Positions 6,638 through 13,555 of a stretch of DNA of 13,636 bases are shown here, piece by piece (within the stretch, counting starts at the first letter, position 1; each line of letters opens with the position of its first letter). Where the stretch lies: the NCBI GenBank assembly GCA_964458015.1, contig CAYWGR010000157.1, positions 1 to 13,636 of the forward strand, given 5' to 3'. The DNA is from CAYWGR01 sp964458015 (lineage in GTDB: Bacteria; Planctomycetota; Planctomycetia; Pirellulales; Thermoguttaceae). The notes beneath the pieces were generated by a model. That model had not been told where the DNA came from. It saw nothing but the letters and a program-made list of their open reading frames with translations, and made no database searches. The position numbers and the translations under genes are program-made.

Positions 6638-7075
6638 ACGAGATGGTTCTTGCAAACAATGTCCTGGTATTAATTGATGTTCGGAAATCCAGACCAGGGG
6701 CCGTAGAATCGGCTTCATACCGCTTCCGGCTGCTTCCTGCATCTGTACGGAGCTTACCCAACCCCCCGAGTGGCAAATCGCAATGCCATGTCTCCATGGG
6801 GCGCGAACATATCATAATTCTAGTCAATGACCTGTGTGATAGATAGGGATGGATAGGAATTAGAATCCCTGCGAGAAATGCGAGAATTCTTCGTAAAATG
6901 GCGGGCTAGCGCTTCGCTCGACCCGCTCTACGCTTTTCTACATTTTGGTGAGAAATGTGGCCTAGTTGTTTCTTGATCTTACCAAAGGGTTACCTAATTT
7001 TAGCATTTTCTCATAACGGGTTGTACGACGCACCACCAGAAATTGAAAAGGCCGGCCCCCCTCCGCAGGCAAGAC
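6638..7075. other. 438-bp intergenic region upstream of lepA and downstream of the RdgC-like gene
   Basis: No convincing gene. Besides repeat copy A (6884-6944) it holds a possible minus-strand -10 box TATGAT (6816-6811) about 170 nt before the lepA ATG with no good -35, an inverted pair AGGGAT/ATCCCT (6845-6850, 6865-6870), and a 6-bp hairpin ACATTT/AAATGT with a 7-nt loop (6941-6959) at the repeat's end. No clear terminator for the RdgC-like gene was found. Confidence 0.5.
6884..6944 (+). repeat. Dispersed repeat, copy A
   Basis: This copy aligns without gaps to the reverse complement of 4711-4771 (48 of 61 identical). It contains a better kept hairpin: GCGGG (6901-6905) with CCCGC (6922-6926) outside, and AGCG (6908-6911) with CGCT (6915-6918) inside. 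It is in inverted orientation to copy B, so lepA sits between the two. Confidence 0.7.
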
Positions 7076-8272
7076 TCACCCAGCGCTTCGGTGTGCTGTA
7101 CCGTGACGTTTATCCGTTTTCAGCCAACGGCGTATGTGTTCCAATTCGCCGTGCCAGTTCTTACCGATTCGCTGCTCACAAAAGGCACGGAAGAGAAGAT
7201 CGACCGTTTCGTGCAACGATCGCACGCTTTCAATGCGTTGGTCCAGGATTCCTTGCCCTTCCGCCGCATCCTTGGCGTCCTCGGTCTGAATCTTGGCTCC
7301 GCTGATTGTAAATGTCTCGGCCTGAAGCGTCAGCTCGTACTGTTCACCGTGCCGGACTAGAATGAGGCCCGCTTTACGAGGGAGCTTGCCTGTGCGAATA
7401 GCCTGTGCCGCCTCCGGTAAATGCACGGGCGAATCCGCAGTGATTGTCTCCTTGCCTGACTCATCCCGGGGACACTGCAAGCTGAGGGTTCGGGCAAACA
7501 TACCGGTCACTTCGGAACGGTCGGGCAGCGTGATCGTGTCGGATTGCATTTCCCAACGCCACCAGAGCCAGAGTAGGAATTCGTTGCCGAGAAAATCAAA
7601 GTTGCCCGATTCTTGATTACACCAAGTAATCTCGGGACGAACATCGCCGGATAGGAATGCGGAAGGCGTAACTTCTTCCAAGGCCTTCTGGTGTTTGGTT
7701 TCCGCAGCCCACTCCTGAGCTCGACGGCCCGCGGTTAGTCGCCACAAGTCGGCATCAAATGCTCGGGTGTAGAGATCACAGCATTGTTCGCCGGCCGAGG
7801 CGCTGCTCCCGCCGAGGTAAAGGATGCCATGCCTGGCGTCCCATAGCAGGGGTAACTGCTGCATACGGCGAAATCTGCCGCCTTTGGATTCTTCTTCGCA
7901 CCGCGCCTCGACGGCGTCTTTCGCCTCTTGACGCTGGGCTTTAGTCGGCCGCCCACTGGGAGAGTCGATCGTGAATGCGGCCAGTTCGATTTGCAGCCAC
8001 GCTTTACGCACAGCGGCGGGGATCTGGTTGGTGTCGATCCGCACGGCACAGTGGAGCGCGTCGCCGATCACGTTCTTTTCCAGGTCAAAGTCGAGATCGA
8101 AGAGGTGTTTGCCGGCTAGAAAGCCTACATCAGCCTGCTCGGCGGAGGATGTTTCCATCTGACCAATCGCAAATTTTTCCAGCGTCTTGACATGTTCCTG
8201 CCCGAATTGGCGAGGCTGTTTGCCTTCAACGCGGAAACATCCAAAAGTGACACTTCCTGACAGAAAACCCAT
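7076..8272 (-). CDS. RdgC-like recombination-associated protein
   Basis: A 398-residue protein that I match to the RdgC family (PF04381) by overall pattern rather than one diagnostic motif. The N-terminus reads MGFLSGSVTFGCFRV. A charged Lys/Arg/Glu helix follows (KAQRQEAKDAVEARCEEE, 111-128), then RFRRMQQLPLLWDARHGILYLG (133-154), which parallels the family segment where a core strand pair follows the charged helix. RdgC binds double-stranded DNA as a ring-shaped dimer and restrains RecA in Escherichia coli. This protein is longer than the roughly 300 residues of that enzyme, with the extra length towards the C-terminus. The frame extends to 8389, but AAGGAG (8283-8278) sits 5 nt before the ATG at 8272. 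There is no recombination gene next to it. It could be a planctomycete-specific relative with another DNA-binding role. Confidence 0.55.
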   Translation of the reverse strand: MGFLSGSVTFGCFRVEGKQPRQFGQEHVKTLEKFAIGQMETSSAEQADVGFLAGKHLFDLDFDLEKNVIGDALHCAVRIDTNQIPAAVRKAWLQIELAAFTIDSPSGRPTKAQRQEAKDAVEARCEEESKGGRFRRMQQLPLLWDARHGILYLGGSSASAGEQCCDLYTRAFDADLWRLTAGRRAQEWAAETKHQKALEEVTPSAFLSGDVRPEITWCNQESGNFDFLGNEFLLWLWWRWEMQSDTITLPDRSEVTGMFARTLSLQCPRDESGKETITADSPVHLPEAAQAIRTGKLPRKAGLILVRHGEQYELTLQAETFTISGAKIQTEDAKDAAEGQGILDQRIESVRSLHETVDLLFRAFCEQRIGKNWHGELEHIRRWLKTDKRHGTAHRSAG

Positions 8273-8277
8273 GCGTG

Positions 8278-8283
8278 CTCCTT
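8278..8283 (-). promoter_or_regulatory. Ribosome binding site fixing the RdgC-like start
   Basis: AAGGAG on the minus strand, 5 nt before the ATG at 8272; the in-frame extension up to 8389 has no comparable site. Confidence 0.75.
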
Positions 8284-8423
8284 CCGCGAACAACAGATTG
8301 CCCGTTCCACATTCGGAAAAGTGATGATTTGAACCGGTTTGCCGAAAAAGGCAAGTCGAAAAGCAGCCGGAACCGAGGAAAAACGCCAAAAATCCCGTCT
8401 AAAAGCACGCATTGCTTGGGATT

Positions 8424-8504
8424 GGCTAAAAATGCACAAAAAACGGCCTTGAATCGCGTACCCCCTTGGTGTGGTTGTCGCAAGATTCGACGAGATTTTT
8501 AGCC
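8424..8504. other. Nested inverted repeat after the HemW-like gene
   Basis: GGCTAAAAAT (8424-8433) and ATTTTTAGCC (8495-8504) are a perfect 10-nt inverted repeat with 61 nt between them. Inside, GAATCGCG (8451-8458) can pair with CGC and GATTC (8479-8481, 8484-8488) with a 2-nt bulge. The structure begins 7 nt beyond the HemW-like stop and lies upstream of the RdgC-like gene in the direction of transcription. It could be a 3' stabilising or termination structure, or a small structured RNA. Confidence 0.45.
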
Positions 8505-8511
8505 TTTCGCG

Positions 8512-9642
8512 TCACAGGAGATCGACAAGCACGGTGTTTTCCAGATCCATGCCAAGCCGTGTAAGCCTTAAAGCACCTTGATGCCATTCAAGCAGTCCAG
8601 CGTTTATCGACTTATCTAGTTTTTCGCCGAACGCCTCGCGGATGCTCATTCCGTGCATGTAAATAAAGTCCTCCTCCTTTACGCCTTGCGTCATGCGCAG
8701 GCCCAACATCATGCTCTCAAACCGTGCTTTTTCTTGTGAGATGTGTTCTGTCTTCGGTTCTTCGCCAGCCAAGTATGCATCAAGCTTTGACGGGTTCATT
8801 GAACGGCATTCTTCAAAAAAGCTGTGCGCCGCGCAACCGAAGCCAAGGTACGGCACACGCATCCAGCAACCGATATTATGACGGCAAGCGTACCCTTCGC
8901 ACGCAAAATTGCTGATTTCATATTGATGAAAGCCGTGTTCCTCAAGCATCCGCCTCGCAAGTTCGTACATGGCACGGTCGATTTCTTCATCTGGAAGCGT
9001 TAGCTTTCCCGCGGTGATATCGCGGCAGATCGGCGTTCCTTCCTCAACGATCAAACTGTAACAGGAGAGATGGGTGGGTGAAAGCAGAATCGCGGCCTCC
9101 AGCGTTTCGCGTACATCCGAAACGGTTTGCGAAGGTAGGCCGAGCATCAGGTCGAGGTTGATATTGTCAAATCCCGCTTGGCGTGCAATTTCCACGGAAG
9201 CGATCACATTTTCCCAATTATGGATTCGGCCGATGAGACGCAATAGACGCATCTGCCTAGTTTGCGCGCCCAGGGACAGACGATTAACACCCGCTTTGTG
9301 CAACGTCCGTGCAAAGGGCGTCGTGAGTGTTCCAGGGTTGCATTCGCAGGTGATTTCGGCATTCTCTTCGATTGGGAATGTTTCAAACAACGCATCCAGG
9401 ATACGATTTACCTGAAACTCGTCGAGAAACGAAGGTGTGCCCCCGCCCAGAAAAATTGTATTCGCTTTCGGATGCCCTGTTTCCGCGCCGCGACGTGTTA
9501 TCTCGCGGACAACGGCATCCACATAGCGCGGGATATCTGCCTCGCGCCCCGCATACGACGCAAAGTCGCAATACGCGCACTTGCTTACGCAAAAGGGCAC
9601 GTGTACGTAGAGCCCGATCGGTTGAGACAACGATCTCTGCAT
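8512..9642 (-). CDS. hemW: HemW-like radical SAM protein (coproporphyrinogen oxidase-like)
   Basis: A 376-residue radical SAM protein. The cluster motif is C18-x3-C22-x2-C25 followed by D-F, which is the HemW form; true HemN oxidases have a fourth Cys there. LGGGTPS (about 65-71), ECNPGT, VNRLSLGAQ, DNINLDLMLGLP, YSLIVEEGTP, YEISNFA and a C-terminal HemN_C-type domain complete the match. HemW proteins bind heme and act as heme chaperones for respiratory enzymes; they do not replace HemN. Some wording (SLGAQ, LLRLIGRIH, FDNINLDLM) is what I associate with clostridial HemW, so transfer from Firmicutes is possible. The start at 9642 has a weak AAAGAAG site 4 nt upstream. It is followed by the RdgC-like gene in the same direction after 239 bp, probably as a separate unit. 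Confidence 0.88.
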   Translation of the reverse strand: MQRSLSQPIGLYVHVPFCVSKCAYCDFASYAGREADIPRYVDAVVREITRRGAETGHPKANTIFLGGGTPSFLDEFQVNRILDALFETFPIEENAEITCECNPGTLTTPFARTLHKAGVNRLSLGAQTRQMRLLRLIGRIHNWENVIASVEIARQAGFDNINLDLMLGLPSQTVSDVRETLEAAILLSPTHLSCYSLIVEEGTPICRDITAGKLTLPDEEIDRAMYELARRMLEEHGFHQYEISNFACEGYACRHNIGCWMRVPYLGFGCAAHSFFEECRSMNPSKLDAYLAGEEPKTEHISQEKARFESMMLGLRMTQGVKEEDFIYMHGMSIREAFGEKLDKSINAGLLEWHQGALRLTRLGMDLENTVLVDLL

Positions 9643-10083
9643 GTCGCTTCTTTCGAATCAGTTACCAATCAAAGCTTCGATAGGCATCTTACGGATAGAA
9701 AACTTGCTTTCATCCGGCAGTACTGAGCATAACCGGAGAGAATGGTCGAATCAACTGAACAAGAACCGCATAACCCATTGTTATTCATTGGTTTACAACG
9801 ATCCCTGGGCGGCCGCAGTGCGATGGACGCCGGAGGGGCCACGAATTTCAGATCAGAAATTGGACAGGGGGACCGTCGTCTGGATAGTATGGAAAGAGAG
9901 GATAGACAGACGTCCTAAGTCTCTGTTCCGAAGCAAGTTACGGCTCAATGCAGGACGAATTGCAGGATTTTTAGTTTTTCATGGATACGTTCCGGCCACC
10001 ACCCAAATATATGATTGAGGGCGTTGTGATTGTTTTTGGGCGAGCCATCGTATCACCACCTTCAAAGGATTCGGAATTGGCTG
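9643..10083. other. 441-bp divergent intergenic region between HemW-like and sigma genes
   Basis: No supported gene. The region must hold promoters for both neighbours, but no TTGACA-like pair stands out; TATGAT near 10011 could be a -10 box for the sigma gene. It contains a dyad at 9844-9861 and a further pairing: GGAC (9870-9873) and GTCTG (9878-9882) with CAGAC plus GTCC (9907-9915), leaving a 4-nt bulge. Confidence 0.4.
9844..9861. promoter_or_regulatory. Dyad AATTTC-N6-GAAATT upstream of the sigma gene
   Basis: A perfect 6-bp inverted repeat with a 6-bp centre, about 225 bp before the sigma start. It could be a protein binding site or a small hairpin; nothing known was matched. Confidence 0.25.
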
Positions 10084-10617
10084 ATGAACGAACAAGATCG
10101 TCACAACCTGTTTGCTGAATTGATAACTCGACACCAGAGTGAACTCTATGGCTACATCTATGCGGTTGTCAGAAACTGGCAAGACACCGACGACCTCTTT
10201 CAGTCCGTCTGCTTAGTCCTTTGGAGCAAGTTTGAATTGTTTCGGCCTGGCACCAACTTCTTCCTCTGGGCACGTCAAGTAGCAAAGAACAAGATCGGCA
10301 ACTTCGTGACGTCCAAGCGGGCGCCTACTTATGTTGCGGAAGATCTGGTTGATATCCTCACGGAAAGTGATCACCAGTGCCACGATGATGCGGCAGAGGG
10401 CTATCTGCTCGCCTTGCGGCGCTGCAAGGAGAAGCTTAGCACCGCGGATGATGAATTGCTTCGACTGCGTTATGTCGAAGACTTGAATGCCGTGGAAATT
10501 GCCGACCGCTTGCAACGGCTCAGGCCCAATGTGTCGCGGTCGCTGAGTCGAATCCGCCGCCGATTATTCGAATGCATTCAGAGAGAATTGACGCGACAGG
10601 AACATTCTCCGAAGTAA
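10084..10617 (+). CDS. ECF-type RNA polymerase sigma factor, Rhodopirellula/Verrucomicrobium type
   Basis: A 177-residue sigma-70-family factor with only regions 2 and 4. Region 2 covers about residues 6-78, with DTDDLFQSVCLVLWSKF and the promoter-melting segment FRPGTNFFLWARQVAKNKI. Region 4 covers 113-170 with a helix-turn-helix around ELLRLRYVEDLNAVEIADRL and VSRSLSRIRRRL. This form, with FRPGT and FxxWxxxxAxxK, is common in planctomycetes and verrucomicrobia. It redirects RNA polymerase to a small regulon. The frame opens earlier with a TTG at 10030, but the ATG at 10084 gives the normal N-terminus and has GGA 8 nt upstream. Its stop is 5 nt before the start of the FecR-LamG gene, so the two are translationally coupled and likely functional partners. 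Its target promoters are unknown. Confidence 0.9.
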   Translation: MNEQDRHNLFAELITRHQSELYGYIYAVVRNWQDTDDLFQSVCLVLWSKFELFRPGTNFFLWARQVAKNKIGNFVTSKRAPTYVAEDLVDILTESDHQCHDDAAEGYLLALRRCKEKLSTADDELLRLRYVEDLNAVEIADRLQRLRPNVSRSLSRIRRRLFECIQRELTRQEHSPK

Positions 10618-10622
10618 CGTCC

Positions 10623-12551
10623 ATGAGTGAACACGCAATTAATCTCGATCGTCTATTCGACCTCATGGCGGCGGTCTGTGACAACAGTGCTTCTCTCGAT
10701 GACTTCATGGCACTGGATTCCATGGTGAGACAGGATCCATTGGCTCGCGATTGCTACCTGAGCTATTGCCAGATGCATAGCACTTTGATGCTCGATTTGC
10801 GGGCACACCGCGCTGCGCACGCGGTGTTGGATCAGATCGGCATTCAGCCGACCATTACGCCGTCGAGCGAGCCCAACATTGCGAAGGACGAGACGCGAGT
10901 CGCCCTATCTCCTGCCTTCCTTGCTCCGGTTTACCACGGCACAATCAGCTTTTTCTCGCAGGAATTGCCGTTCTCGCTTCTTATTGCTGCAGTGCTGACG
11001 AGCCTTGGGCTGTGGTTTGCTTCGATGATCTACGTATCCAGTCCGGAAAAGATCGCTCGGGATTCTTCTTCATTGCCCTCCAAAGCAACGATCGATCCGA
11101 TGCTGAAAATTGTCGGCAAGATCACCGGCATGGTCGGTTGTAAATGGTCAAAAGACTGCCGAGCGCCGTCCGGTTACGACAGCGTGCTCATGGGCCGTCA
11201 ATTCAAGCTCGACGCCGGCTTGATGGAAATCAGTTACAACTCCGGGGCAAAGGTGATTTTGCAGGGGCCCGTGACGTATGAGGTGGAATCGAACGGCGGG
11301 TATCTGGCCGTGGGAAAGTTGACTGGAAAGCTGGAGAAGAAGCTGCCAGCGTTCAGCGATCAGCAATCACAGGCAGTGGCCAGTGGCAGGTCGCGAGTGG
11401 CCAGTGGCCAGTGGTCAGTGGCTAGCAAAGAGAGACCAGGGGGCAGGGGTCAGGGGTCAGAGCCTGCAAATCAGAAATCCCGAAATCCCGAAATCTCCAA
11501 ATCCCCAATCCCTTATCCCTCACTATCCACTATCCACTATCCACTCTTCACTATCAAAACTCCCACGGCGATGGTGACCGACCTGGGCACGGAGTTTGGC
11601 GTGGAAGTACTGCGCGATGGCGGCACGAATTCTTATGTTTTTCGCGGCAAAGTTGCGATCGAACCTCGCACAGTGAAGACCGGATCTCTACCGAAGATTG
11701 AACTAGCGGCAGGCGAATCGGCGGCGGTGGCAAAGAGCGGTGCGCTGGTTTATGCACATAAAAGGCCAGTTTCCGTCAAGCCCGTACAATTCGTCCGCAC
11801 GATTGCTCATGCAAAATCGTTGATTGCCTATTGGCCGATGGACGAGGGCCGGGGCCGCGGAGCATTCGATAAGTCGGGAAACAACATCAATTGCTGGTTT
11901 ACGGGCGAGCCGGCATGGACCGAGGGAAGATTTGGCCGCGCGGTGCAATTGTTAGGCGACGGCCAGTATTTGTCCGCCGTGAAGGATTCCAAGCTCAATC
12001 TTGGAACAGGAGATTTCACGGTCTCGCTTTGGTTTAAGGGCGGCAGCGTGAAAAACTGGCGTTGGTTGCTTAATTATAACGGAGAGGGCACCAAATCGGC
12101 TCCCGGGTTGGTCATTACCACCTATATTGCCGATGGAAAAACTGATTCCCATCTTCGTGCGTCCCTGGGGGAGTGGTTTACTGACGTATACCATCATCTT
12201 GAATCAACTGTTACCGCCAATAGCAATACCAATTGGTATCACGTTGCGATGACGCGTAGTGGCAAAACTCTTACGGGATATGTCAATGGCAAGCAGGTGT
12301 TTGCTGAGAGCGTGCCCGTCATAAATCTTGTATCCAATAGCGATAATAACGGTGATCTGCTGCTGGGAACACGATTAGCCAGCGGCCCCTATTATCGCGG
12401 CGCTCTTGACGACGTTGCGATTTGGAACCGGGCATTGACGGTCTTGCAGATTCAATCTCTCGCCGACGGAAAGGCTACGCCGCTCAACGTTTTGAATGTC
12501 GAATCGACTCCGCTGGAAATAGATAAGCCCCACTCGGAGGTTCACAAATAG
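10623..12551 (+). CDS. Membrane FecR-domain protein with C-terminal LamG domain (probable anti-sigma/sigma regulator)
   Basis: A 642-residue protein. Residues 1-60 form a helical cytoplasmic segment typical of planctomycete FecR partners (LMAAVCDNSASLDDFMALDSMV). One membrane helix lies at about 116-139 (PFSLLIAAVLTSLGLWFASM). The FecR domain spans about 163-380, with ILQGPVTYEVES and the conserved TPTAMVTDLGTEFGVEV. A LamG/concanavalin-like domain covers about 398-620 (YWPMDEG, GRFGRAVQL, WYHVAMTRSG, LDDVAIWNRAL). The FecR domain is split by about 60 residues encoded by 7/8-bp tandem repeats (11374-11555). The frame also opens at 10572 inside the sigma gene, but the ATG at 10623, 5 nt after the sigma stop, is favoured. 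The sigma factor is probably held or tuned by the cytoplasmic part while the LamG domain senses something outside; that role is inferred from gene order and domain layout. Confidence 0.88.
   Translation: MSEHAINLDRLFDLMAAVCDNSASLDDFMALDSMVRQDPLARDCYLSYCQMHSTLMLDLRAHRAAHAVLDQIGIQPTITPSSEPNIAKDETRVALSPAFLAPVYHGTISFFSQELPFSLLIAAVLTSLGLWFASMIYVSSPEKIARDSSSLPSKATIDPMLKIVGKITGMVGCKWSKDCRAPSGYDSVLMGRQFKLDAGLMEISYNSGAKVILQGPVTYEVESNGGYLAVGKLTGKLEKKLPAFSDQQSQAVASGRSRVASGQWSVASKERPGGRGQGSEPANQKSRNPEISKSPIPYPSLSTIHYPLFTIKTPTAMVTDLGTEFGVEVLRDGGTNSYVFRGKVAIEPRTVKTGSLPKIELAAGESAAVAKSGALVYAHKRPVSVKPVQFVRTIAHAKSLIAYWPMDEGRGRGAFDKSGNNINCWFTGEPAWTEGRFGRAVQLLGDGQYLSAVKDSKLNLGTGDFTVSLWFKGGSVKNWRWLLNYNGEGTKSAPGLVITTYIADGKTDSHLRASLGEWFTDVYHHLESTVTANSNTNWYHVAMTRSGKTLTGYVNGKQVFAESVPVINLVSNSDNNGDLLLGTRLASGPYYRGALDDVAIWNRALTVLQIQSLADGKATPLNVLNVESTPLEIDKPHSEVHK
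11374..11555 (+). repeat. Composite 7/8-bp tandem repeats inside the FecR coding region
   Basis: Four tracts follow each other. Seven 7-mers of CAGTGGC type lie at 11374-11422 (third unit degenerate). CAGGGGG, CAGGGGT and CAGGGGT lie at 11437-11457. AAATC-starting units, mainly of period 8, run from 11468 to about 11512. Five 7-mers of CACTATC type lie at 11521-11555. The reading frame passes through all of them without a stop and yields a low-complexity stretch with repeats such as VASGQWS. The tract sits between two conserved FecR segments and looks like an insertion or expansion. Confidence 0.85.
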
Positions 12552-12575
12552 CGTCTTTTGCATAACTCCCAAGTT

Positions 12576-12591
12576 GGCCGAGCGTTCGGCC
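12576..12591 (+). other. Hairpin between the FecR-LamG and PEP-CTERM genes
   Basis: GGCCGA (12576-12581) and TCGGCC (12586-12591) pair perfectly around a GCGT loop, 24 nt after the FecR stop and about 47 nt before the next start. No T run follows, so it may slow or process the transcript rather than end it. Confidence 0.4.
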
Positions 12592-12638
12592 GGGGAAGTC
12601 GAATGGTATGTCATTATGATTAGTGAAGGAGAGTTTTT

Positions 12639-13460
12639 ATGTGCAGAGTGAATTTTGGTAGGTGGATCGCGATCTGCGGTATTTTGTTGTGCATGCCCGG
12701 CGCAGCCTTCGCCACTTTTATTCCCGGCGAATATACGGCCGACGCCAATACCGTGATCTTGTATCACATGAATGAGGGCTCGGGAACGACGGTGGCCGAC
12801 TCGGCCTCCCTCGGCGGCGTCAACAATGGAACGCTGGGCGCATCGCAACCGGCCTGGACGTCCTCGGGCCGATTCGGCGACGGCCTGACCGCCATCGCCG
12901 GTGACTCCGAGTACCTGTCGGCTTCCATCGGCTCCGGTGTTTTCACCACCAATCAGATGACGCTGGATGCCTGGATTCAACCTACAGGCGCTGATACAGG
13001 AGCTTCGTATCTCGCCGGCGGGAGCGGTGAAAATATGTATTTTCGTTATGGCGGTGGAACGAGCCTCGGATTCGGAGTCAACGCATCCGATGGGACAACT
13101 TCCGCGTGGGCTGAAATCCGTGGCGATGCAACCACAAACTTGACCGGCACCGGCTGGCATCATGTCGCCGGTACATTCGACAACGGCACTCTGAAGTTGT
13201 ATGTGGATAATGTTCTGGTAAGCACCAACGTTACTTCCTATACGACGCTCCTTGCCCCCACGGCCTTCTATGTCGCTGGATCATGTCCGTGGGATCCCAG
13301 CTACGCCGAGGAAGGAAACTATATCGGAGCGATTGACGAAGTGCGTCTGAGTAACATTGCTCGAACCGATTTTTCTTCGATCCCCGAACCATCGGCCGTG
13401 GTACTGTTGGCATTGGGCGTAGCTGGACTCTTGGCCTATGCTTGGCGAAAACGGAAATAG
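12639..13460 (+). CDS. Secreted LamG-domain protein with PEP-CTERM sorting signal
   Basis: A 273-residue exported protein. An N-terminal signal peptide (residues 1 to about 25, ending GAAFA) is followed by a LamG/concanavalin-like domain at about 36-243 (YHMNEGSGT, GRFGDGL, LDAWIQPTG, WHHVAGTFDNGTLKLYVD, IGAIDEVRLS). The end, from residue 248, is IPEP, a hydrophobic helix (VVLLALGVAGLLAYA) and the basic tail WRKRK, a full PEP-CTERM signal. Such proteins are cut and delivered by exosortase systems to the cell surface or matrix; no exosortase is in this window. A strong AAGGAGA (12626-12632) lies 6 nt before the ATG. The domain is recognisably related to the LamG part of the FecR protein just upstream (for example PAW-x-x-GRFG-x-x and YLSA in both), suggesting a duplicated domain. 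Cotranscription with that gene is likely but not certain. Confidence 0.9.
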   Translation: MCRVNFGRWIAICGILLCMPGAAFATFIPGEYTADANTVILYHMNEGSGTTVADSASLGGVNNGTLGASQPAWTSSGRFGDGLTAIAGDSEYLSASIGSGVFTTNQMTLDAWIQPTGADTGASYLAGGSGENMYFRYGGGTSLGFGVNASDGTTSAWAEIRGDATTNLTGTGWHHVAGTFDNGTLKLYVDNVLVSTNVTSYTTLLAPTAFYVAGSCPWDPSYAEEGNYIGAIDEVRLSNIARTDFSSIPEPSAVVLLALGVAGLLAYAWRKRK

Positions 13461-13474
13461 GCGACAAATTAGAT

Positions 13475-13528
13475 ACCGCAGGACGCGGAGGTATACAGAG
13501 TAGTATTCTCTGCGTCCTGCTCTGCGGT
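13475..13528 (+). terminator. Long imperfect hairpin after the PEP-CTERM gene
   Basis: ACCGCA plus GGACGCGGAG (13475-13490) can pair with CTCTGCGTCC (13508-13517) and TGCGGT (13523-13528), with a 5-nt bulge (13518-13522) and one G-U pair; ATAC/GTAT add an inner stem. It begins 14 nt after the stop. There is no strong T tract, so it may be a Rho-linked end or mRNA-stabilising element. The wording resembles genome-wide repeats seen in such bacteria. Confidence 0.5.
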
Positions 13529-13555
13529 GATACTTCTATTACGAATGGTGATCCG

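Noticed and set aside
6638..6742. 35-residue N-terminal extension of LepA
   Set aside because: LepA proteins begin right before the Ile-Arg-Asn-Phe segment; the extension shows no family similarity.
8339..8354. TTGCC-N6-GGCAA hairpin upstream of the RdgC-like gene
   Set aside because: Only five base pairs and about 56 nt before the ribosome site; too small to claim a function.
9809..9816. GCGGCCGC palindrome in the intergenic gap
   Set aside because: An isolated 8-bp GC palindrome with no partner or context; likely chance.
9641..10018. Plus-strand frame of 125 codons in the gap before the sigma gene
   Set aside because: It begins on the HemW-like start codon in the other direction, lacks a ribosome site and looks like random translation.
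11383..11577. Second open frame across the FecR repeat tract
   Set aside because: Short-period repeats without stops open several frames; this one has no start context and ends just after the tract.
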